Assembly (NCBI RefSeq): GCF_004332115.1
Contig: NZ_SJPA01000002.1
Span: 310,001-374,000 of the forward strand
DNA length: 64,000 nt
Direction of reading: 5' to 3'
Source: Chlorobium sp. N1
Lineage (GTDB): Bacteria > Bacteroidota > Chlorobiia > Chlorobiales > Chlorobiaceae
In this document: one piece after another, positions 57,027-64,000 of the stretch
Layout of the letters: each line of letters starts with the position of its first letter
Numbering within the stretch: the first letter of the stretch is position 1
Translations under genes and position numbers: made by a program
Notes under the pieces: model-generated
Databases searched by the model: none
Seen by the model: only the letters and a program-made list of their open reading frames with translations
Told to the model about the DNA's origin: nothing

Positions 57027-58391
57027 TCAGGGGTTGAGGATGTCGTTGAGGAGGATGTAGGCGAAGAGCGCGAGCAGGAGCGTCATGCCGATCTGCTGGA
57101 TGCGCATCTTCACTTCGATCGGGATCTCCCTGCGCATCACGCCCTCAGCGGCGTTGAGCACGAACTGCCCTCCGTCGAGCGCCGGAACGGGCAGGATGTT
57201 GATGACTGCGAGCGATATGGAGAGCACGGCCAGGAAATAGAGGAAACTGACCGGCCCCTGTTCGGCGCTGCGGTTGGCGATCTTGGCAATCTTGATCGGC
57301 CCGCCGACCGACTTGCGGAAGTCCTCCTGTCCGGTGAAGATCTTGGTGAACCCCTGCACCGTCATCGCACTCATCTTCCAGGTCTGTTCGATGCCGCTTT
57401 TGAGCGAGCCGCCGAACCCGAGCATGCGCCGCTCGGTCGAGATGTTCTGGCGGAGCATGATGCCGATCTTGCCGTTTGCGGCCGGGGTTACCGTTGCCGT
57501 GGTGTCCGTCCCCTTCAGCAGGATATTTTCGGCGGTTGCGACCTCGCCTTCAGCGGCCTCGAGCCGGCGCCAGGTGATGGTGATGGCTTCCGAGGGATGG
57601 CTGGAGATGATCTCGACCACTTCGGTCCAGTCGGAGACCGGCCGGCCGTCGATGGCGGTGATGAGGCTGCCGGCCCTGATGCCTGCCGCCTCGGCGGGGT
57701 TTTTGGCGAGTACCTCATCGATGAGCGGAGGCACGATGGGGCGGATGCCGAAGCCGTTGCGTTCGCTGACTTCCGAGATGAACTGTTTCGGGGCCGGGAG
57801 CGTCGTGTCGCGTCCGTCGGCCCGGCGGACGGTGAACACGGGGCTCGAGGAGGTGAAGCGTTCGGGGTCGAGCGCCTCCTCCCAGCTCGATACGGCCGCT
57901 CCGTCGACGGCCACGAACCGGTCGCCGGTTTGCATGCCCATCGCTTCGAACACGGAGCCCTCATCGACGTATGCGGGAATCGAGGTGCTGGTTCTGGCCT
58001 CTCCGAGCACGAGGGTGACGCCGGTGAAGATCATGGCCGCAAGGACCATGTTCATCGCAACGCCGCCGGCGAGCACCACGAGGCGCTGCCAGACGGGTTT
58101 GGCGCGGAACTCCCAGGGCTGCGGCTCGGAGGAGCCGAAGTCGGTGTCCATGCTCTCGTCGACCATGCCGGCGATCTTCACGTACCCGCCGAGGGGGAAG
58201 ACGCCGATGCCGTATTCGGTCTCTCCGATCTTCTTCTTCCAGAGGCGCATGTCGAAGAAGTCGAACCCGATGTAGAACTTGTCGACCCGCATGCCGAAGA
58301 TCCTCGCCGTGATGAAGTGCCCGAACTCGTGGACGGTGACGAGGATGAAGATCGCGATGATGAAGAAGAATGTGGTGCTCAGGATGTCCAT
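57027..58391 (-). CDS. rseP: RseP-type site-2 intramembrane protease
   Basis: The 454-residue zinc protease has HEFGH at residues 21-25 in the first membrane segment, and the second metal-site motif LDGGQ near the C-terminus ([10 protein letters not shown]). Two PDZ-like regions lie between. It would release anti-sigma or other membrane regulators by cutting within the membrane. It lies 15 bases before prfA in the same direction. Confidence 0.94.
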   Translation of the reverse strand: MDILSTTFFFIIAIFILVTVHEFGHFITARIFGMRVDKFYIGFDFFDMRLWKKKIGETEYGIGVFPLGGYVKIAGMVDESMDTDFGSSEPQPWEFRAKPVWQRLVVLAGGVAMNMVLAAMIFTGVTLVLGEARTSTSIPAYVDEGSVFEAMGMQTGDRFVAVDGAAVSSWEEALDPERFTSSSPVFTVRRADGRDTTLPAPKQFISEVSERNGFGIRPIVPPLIDEVLAKNPAEAAGIRAGSLITAIDGRPVSDWTEVVEIISSHPSEAITITWRRLEAAEGEVATAENILLKGTDTTATVTPAANGKIGIMLRQNISTERRMLGFGGSLKSGIEQTWKMSAMTVQGFTKIFTGQEDFRKSVGGPIKIAKIANRSAEQGPVSFLYFLAVLSISLAVINILPVPALDGGQFVLNAAEGVMRREIPIEVKMRIQQIGMTLLLALFAYILLNDILNP

Positions 58392-58478
58392 AGGTATCAG
58401 TTGCGGGCAGGGCCCCGGGCGGTGCCGGGGCTCAGCTCTGGTTCAGTGCCGGGCGGGAGCCGTCCGGGAAAGGGTTCT

Positions 58479-59627
58479 TCAGCCGATGATCGCCTTCGCC
58501 GCTTCGCGCGCCCAGCGGTCGGCGTTGATGTATTCGTCGAGCTCCACGGGGGTGTACGCCTCGTGTGCCTGCATGGTCTTGTCGACGGTCTCGGCGATGG
58601 CCGTGAAACCGATTCTCTTCTCGAGGAATGCCGCGACGGCGATTTCGTTTGCCGCATTGAGGACGGCCGGGTAGGTCATTCCTGCCTTGAGGGCGTCGAA
58701 GGCAAGGCGCAGCGCCGGGAAACGCTCCATGTCAGGTTCCTCGAAGGTAAGGGTGCCGATCGTGGCCAGGTCGAGCTTCTTGATGCCGCTTTCGCATCGC
58801 TCGGGCCAGGAGAGCGCGTAGGCGATCGGGGCGCGCATGTCGGGAGAGCCGAGCTGGGCGATCACGCAGCCGTCGACGTACTCTACCATCGAGTGGATGA
58901 TGCTCTGCGGGTGGACGACGACGCCGATCTTCTCGGCCGGCATGTTGAAGAGCCAGTGGGCCTCGATGACCTCGAGCCCCTTGTTCATCATGCTCGCCGA
59001 GTCGATGGTGATCTTTGCGCCCATCGTCCACTGCGGGTGCTTCAATGCCTGTTCCGGGCCGGCTTTCCGCATATCGGCGAAGGAGGTGTTGCGGAACGGT
59101 CCGCCGGAAGCGGTGAGGATGATGCGCTCGACGTCTTCGGGGCGGTGGCCCTGGAGCGACTGGAAGATGGCGGAATGTTCGCTGTCGACCGGCAGGAGCT
59201 CGACGCCGTGCTGCTTGACGAGGTCGGAGACCAGCTGGCCTGCGACGACGAGGGTTTCCTTGTTGGCCAGCGCGATGTCCTTGCCCGCCTTGATGGCTTT
59301 CACCGTGGGGGTGAGGCCGGCGGCGCCGACGATGGCAGAAACCACCATGTCGGCACCCTCGGCGGCGGCGACCGTTCCGGCTCCCTCGATGCCGTGGCAG
59401 ATCTCCGGGGCGTCCTGGCCGAGGATCTCCCTGAGCTCCGCGGCGCTCTGTTCGTTGCGTACCGAGACGATGGAGGGATTGAACTCCCTGATCTGCTCGG
59501 AAAGGAGCCGGACGTCATGGCCTTCGGCAAGGCCGACAACCTTGAACCGGTCAGGGTGCTGGCGGACGACGTCGAGGGTGCTGAGTCCGATGGAACCGGT
59601 GCTTCCGAGAATGGATAATGCTCTCAT
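58479..59627 (-). CDS. dxr: 1-deoxy-D-xylulose-5-phosphate reductoisomerase
   Basis: The 382-residue enzyme of the MEP isoprenoid pathway begins [28 protein letters not shown], the NADPH fold. Family metal and substrate motifs include [23 protein letters not shown] and TASGGPFRN. It supplies isoprenoids for chlorophyll tails, quinones and carotenoids. It is probably cotranscribed with rseP (87-base gap). Confidence 0.97.
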   Translation of the reverse strand: MRALSILGSTGSIGLSTLDVVRQHPDRFKVVGLAEGHDVRLLSEQIREFNPSIVSVRNEQSAAELREILGQDAPEICHGIEGAGTVAAAEGADMVVSAIVGAAGLTPTVKAIKAGKDIALANKETLVVAGQLVSDLVKQHGVELLPVDSEHSAIFQSLQGHRPEDVERIILTASGGPFRNTSFADMRKAGPEQALKHPQWTMGAKITIDSASMMNKGLEVIEAHWLFNMPAEKIGVVVHPQSIIHSMVEYVDGCVIAQLGSPDMRAPIAYALSWPERCESGIKKLDLATIGTLTFEEPDMERFPALRLAFDALKAGMTYPAVLNAANEIAVAAFLEKRIGFTAIAETVDKTMQAHEAYTPVELDEYINADRWAREAAKAIIG

Positions 59628-59787
59628 GGTAGTGGAGAAAAAGGTTGCCGGATTGCGTTTGAACAGGTAACGCGCTGAATTTATGCTTTTTCGCGAAGGC
59701 TTACAAACAGCGCCGCCCGGGCCGGCCGCCTGCGGTTTTTTCGGTTTTGCAATACAGGGAATAATATGGTATACTACGGCCCCTCAA

Positions 59788-59861
<74 letters not shown>

Positions 59862-59875
59862 CATACCCGCATACG

Positions 59876-59910
59876 AAAGGGGCAGCCGTCGGGCCTGCCC
59901 CTTTTCTATT
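59876..59910 (+). terminator. Terminator after tRNA-Val
   Basis: AAAGGGGCAG pairs with CTGCCCCTTT with a 9-base loop, followed by TTCTATTT. It also separates the convergent ftsH gene. Confidence 0.85.
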
Positions 59911-59929
59911 TCCCTGCCTCTTTTTTCTC

Positions 59930-62056
<2,127 letters not shown>

Positions 62057-62280
62057 CAATCAGTCGTCGTGAAAATATTATAAGTATCAGTTCATTTCTG
62101 TCGTTACCGATATGCGTAAACTCTGAATTTACTTGATTCTTCCATTTAATGAAGCATATCGTTCCAAAACATATCATATATTGAGCAATTGTTTCAATGC
62201 CTTTCCCCTGCTATAAGTTTCCCTGAGGCTGCGGGAAGGGATGCCTTGAGCAGCCGTAATGTCAGGGAAGGAGACCCCTT

Positions 62281-63105
62281 ATGAGTGCAGCCCGCCTGAA
62301 GGCGAACCGCCGGATATCATCACTGAAGTCACTTCTCTGCGTCGGCCTCGACACCGACCCGGAGAAGGTCCCCGCGGTATTCAGCCGTTTTTCGAACCCC
62401 GTCCTGGAGTTCAACCGCTCGGTCATCCGCGCCACCCGTTCCTCGGCGGCGGCCTACAAGATCAACACCGCATTCTACGAGGCCCGGGGCATCGAAGGGC
62501 TCCGCGACATGGAGGAGACCCTTCTCGGGATCCCTTCCGAGTGCCTCTCGATCGCCGACGCCAAGCGGGCCGATATCGGCAACACCAGCCGCATGTACGC
62601 CAGGGCGTTCTTCGAGCACTGGCAGTTCGATTCCGTGACCGTGGCGCCCTACATGGGCCACGACTCCCTCGACCCCTTCTTCTCCTACGCCGACAAGCTG
62701 GTCTTCGTGCTCTGCCTCACCTCGAACGCGGGCTCCATGGATTTCGAGGAGCAGCAGCTGGAGGAGGGCCGTCCGCTCTATCGCCGGGTGCTCGAACGGG
62801 TCGGTGAGTGGGGTGGCGGGGGCAACGGCGGCGTGGTCGTCGGCGCCACCAAGAGCTCGCTGCTTGCCGACATCAGGACGGCCGCTCCGAACCTCTTTTT
62901 CCTGATCCCCGGAGTCGGGGCGCAGGGCGGTTCGCTCGAGGAGGCCGTCGATCTCGGTGTCGACCGGAACCGCGAGGGGGCCTTGGTGAACATCAGCCGC
63001 GCCCTCATCTACCCGCAGGGAGAGTTCCGCGACGTCGAGGCTTACGAGGCCGCGGTGGCGGCGGAGGCGGCACGGGTGCATGCGGCCATGCGGGCTGTCC
63101 TGTAG
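62281..63105 (+). CDS. pyrF: Orotidine 5'-phosphate decarboxylase
   Basis: The 274-residue enzyme makes UMP. The catalytic motif is DAKRADIGNTS (DxKxxD type). LLCVGLDTDPEKVP is at the start, and the C-terminus has VNISRALIYP. Its length fits the longer type 2 family. Start ATG 62281 follows GAAGGAG. It precedes glmS on the same strand. Confidence 0.95.
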   Translation: MSAARLKANRRISSLKSLLCVGLDTDPEKVPAVFSRFSNPVLEFNRSVIRATRSSAAAYKINTAFYEARGIEGLRDMEETLLGIPSECLSIADAKRADIGNTSRMYARAFFEHWQFDSVTVAPYMGHDSLDPFFSYADKLVFVLCLTSNAGSMDFEEQQLEEGRPLYRRVLERVGEWGGGGNGGVVVGATKSSLLADIRTAAPNLFFLIPGVGAQGGSLEEAVDLGVDRNREGALVNISRALIYPQGEFRDVEAYEAAVAAEAARVHAAMRAVL

Positions 63106-63195
63106 CCGGACGGCATCGTTGTCATAGCAGTCGATAGAGTAGTCGATTTCTTTTATCTGAAAAAGAACAGGTACACGTAAAATCCCGAACCGATC

Positions 63196-64000
63196 ATGTG
63201 TGGAATCGTTGGATATATAGGAAAGCGCGAAGCGGCCCCCCTGCTGCTCGCCGGTCTTCATCGTCTCGAATACCGCGGGTATGACTCCGCGGGCATCGCG
63301 CTGCAGAACGGCGGCATGCCCTACCTCAAGCAGAAGGGCAGCGTCGGCGACCTGCAGAAAACCTACGAGGCCTCCCCGGCGAAGATGCTCGGCGCGACCA
63401 TCGGCATCGGCCACACCCGGTGGGCGACGCACGGCGACCCGAGCGACCGCAATTCCCACCCTCACCTGAACGCGGACGGCGACATCGCCATCATCCACAA
63501 CGGCATCATCGAAAACTACTCCCTCGTGAAGCAGGAGCTGCAGGCAGAGGGGTACGTGTTCCAGAGCGACACCGACTCGGAGGTGCTCGTGCAGCTCATC
63601 GACCGTATCTGGAAGAGCGATGCTTCGCTCTCGCTCGAGGCGGTCGTTCGCGCCGCCCTGCGCCATGTCGAGGGAGCTTACGGCCTCTGCGCGATCTCGC
63701 TGCGCGATCCCGGCAAGATCGTCGTCGCCCGCAAGGGCAGCCCGCTGGTGATCGGCATCGGCGAAGGGGAGTACTTCATCGCTTCCGATGCGGCACCCAT
63801 CGTCGAGCATACCAACCGCGTGGTCTATCTCTCCGACGGCGAGATGGCCGTCATCACCCGCAGCGGCTACCAGGTGCGCACGATCGAGAACGTCGCCATG
63901 GAGAAGGATGTCGTCGAGCTGGACTTTTCGCTCGAGAAGATCGAGAAGGGCGGCTACGAGCACTTCATGCTGAAGGAGATCTTCGAGCAGCCCGCCGTCA
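63196..64000 (+). CDS. glmS: Glucosamine-fructose-6-phosphate aminotransferase, N-terminal part
   Basis: The gene runs off the right edge; 268 codons are visible. MCGIVGYIGKREAAPLLLAGLHRLEYRGYDSAGIA gives the class II glutaminase with the catalytic Cys-2, and GHTRWATHGDPSDRNSHPH continues it. A linker and the beginning of the isomerase domain (EHFMLKEIFEQP) follow. It makes glucosamine 6-phosphate for cell-wall precursors. Start ATG 63196 lies 90 bases after pyrF. Confidence 0.96.
   Translation, partial: MCGIVGYIGKREAAPLLLAGLHRLEYRGYDSAGIALQNGGMPYLKQKGSVGDLQKTYEASPAKMLGATIGIGHTRWATHGDPSDRNSHPHLNADGDIAIIHNGIIENYSLVKQELQAEGYVFQSDTDSEVLVQLIDRIWKSDASLSLEAVVRAALRHVEGAYGLCAISLRDPGKIVVARKGSPLVIGIGEGEYFIASDAAPIVEHTNRVVYLSDGEMAVITRSGYQVRTIENVAMEKDVVELDFSLEKIEKGGYEHFMLKEIFEQPAV

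Overview
The window looks like a chromosomal segment of a high-GC green sulfur bacterium (Chlorobiaceae, Chlorobium/Pelodictyon-like). The grounds are a partial bchP-type geranylgeranyl reductase, a complete oxidative-type dsr cluster in the order dsrN-C-A-B-L-U-E-F-H-T-M-K-J-O-P-V-W, two sulfide:quinone oxidoreductase (SQR) homologues, a fused PsrB/PsrC-type sulfite/polysulfide complex and an ArsA-type ATPase. Species was not determined. No insertion sequence, integrase or CRISPR array was seen.

Layout. 1-9.6 kb: housekeeping genes (bchP end, glyS, clpS, an LD-carboxypeptidase, atpC-atpD, tRNA-Thr, a TlpA-like thioredoxin, GTP-type PEP carboxykinase, a FadL-like porin, a dodecin). 9.9-15.8 kb: a putative cytoplasm-facing sulfite dehydrogenase (SoeBC fusion plus SoeA) with a TauE/SafE permease and a small membrane protein. 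16-32.4 kb: dsrE2-rhd-tusA, then dsrN to dsrW. 32.8-34.8 kb: a uridine-kinase-like protein and an MFS exporter. 34.9-41.6 kb: a leftward tolC-usp-emrA-emrB efflux operon divergent from a sigma54 activator gene. 41.7-49.6 kb: two lipoproteins, a SEC-C protein, and an aminotransferase-ACT-paaK-iorB-iorA operon for aryl-pyruvate/arylacetate metabolism. 49.8-54.3 kb: SQR, ArsA-like ATPase, type-IV-like SQR and an unlisted 52-residue protein. 54.4-64 kb: a broken hipA remnant, nitroreductase, DUF1997-like gene, prfA, rseP, dxr, tRNA-Val, ftsH, pyrF and the 5' part of glmS.

How it works together. SQRs oxidise sulfide to polysulfide/sulfur; Rhd, TusA, DsrE2 and DsrEFH relay sulfane sulfur to DsrC; DsrAB with DsrL releases sulfite; DsrMKJOP recycles DsrC; SoeABC oxidises sulfite, and TauE may export sulfite. 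DsrN, DsrV and DsrW supply siroheme amide.

Main discoveries. (1) A 20-bp dyad, roughly ATATAAC-N6-GTTATAT, occurs six times, each upstream of one of the five sulfur-oxidation transcription units and not noticed elsewhere: a candidate operator of an undescribed sulfur regulon. (2) A self-contained sigma54 circuit: activator gene, a 16-bp perfect palindrome, and a consensus -24/-12 promoter driving the efflux operon. (3) A small protein downstream of the type-IV-like SQR, a hipA pseudogene, an IorA without its ferredoxin tail, and alternative hairpins between dsrA and dsrB.
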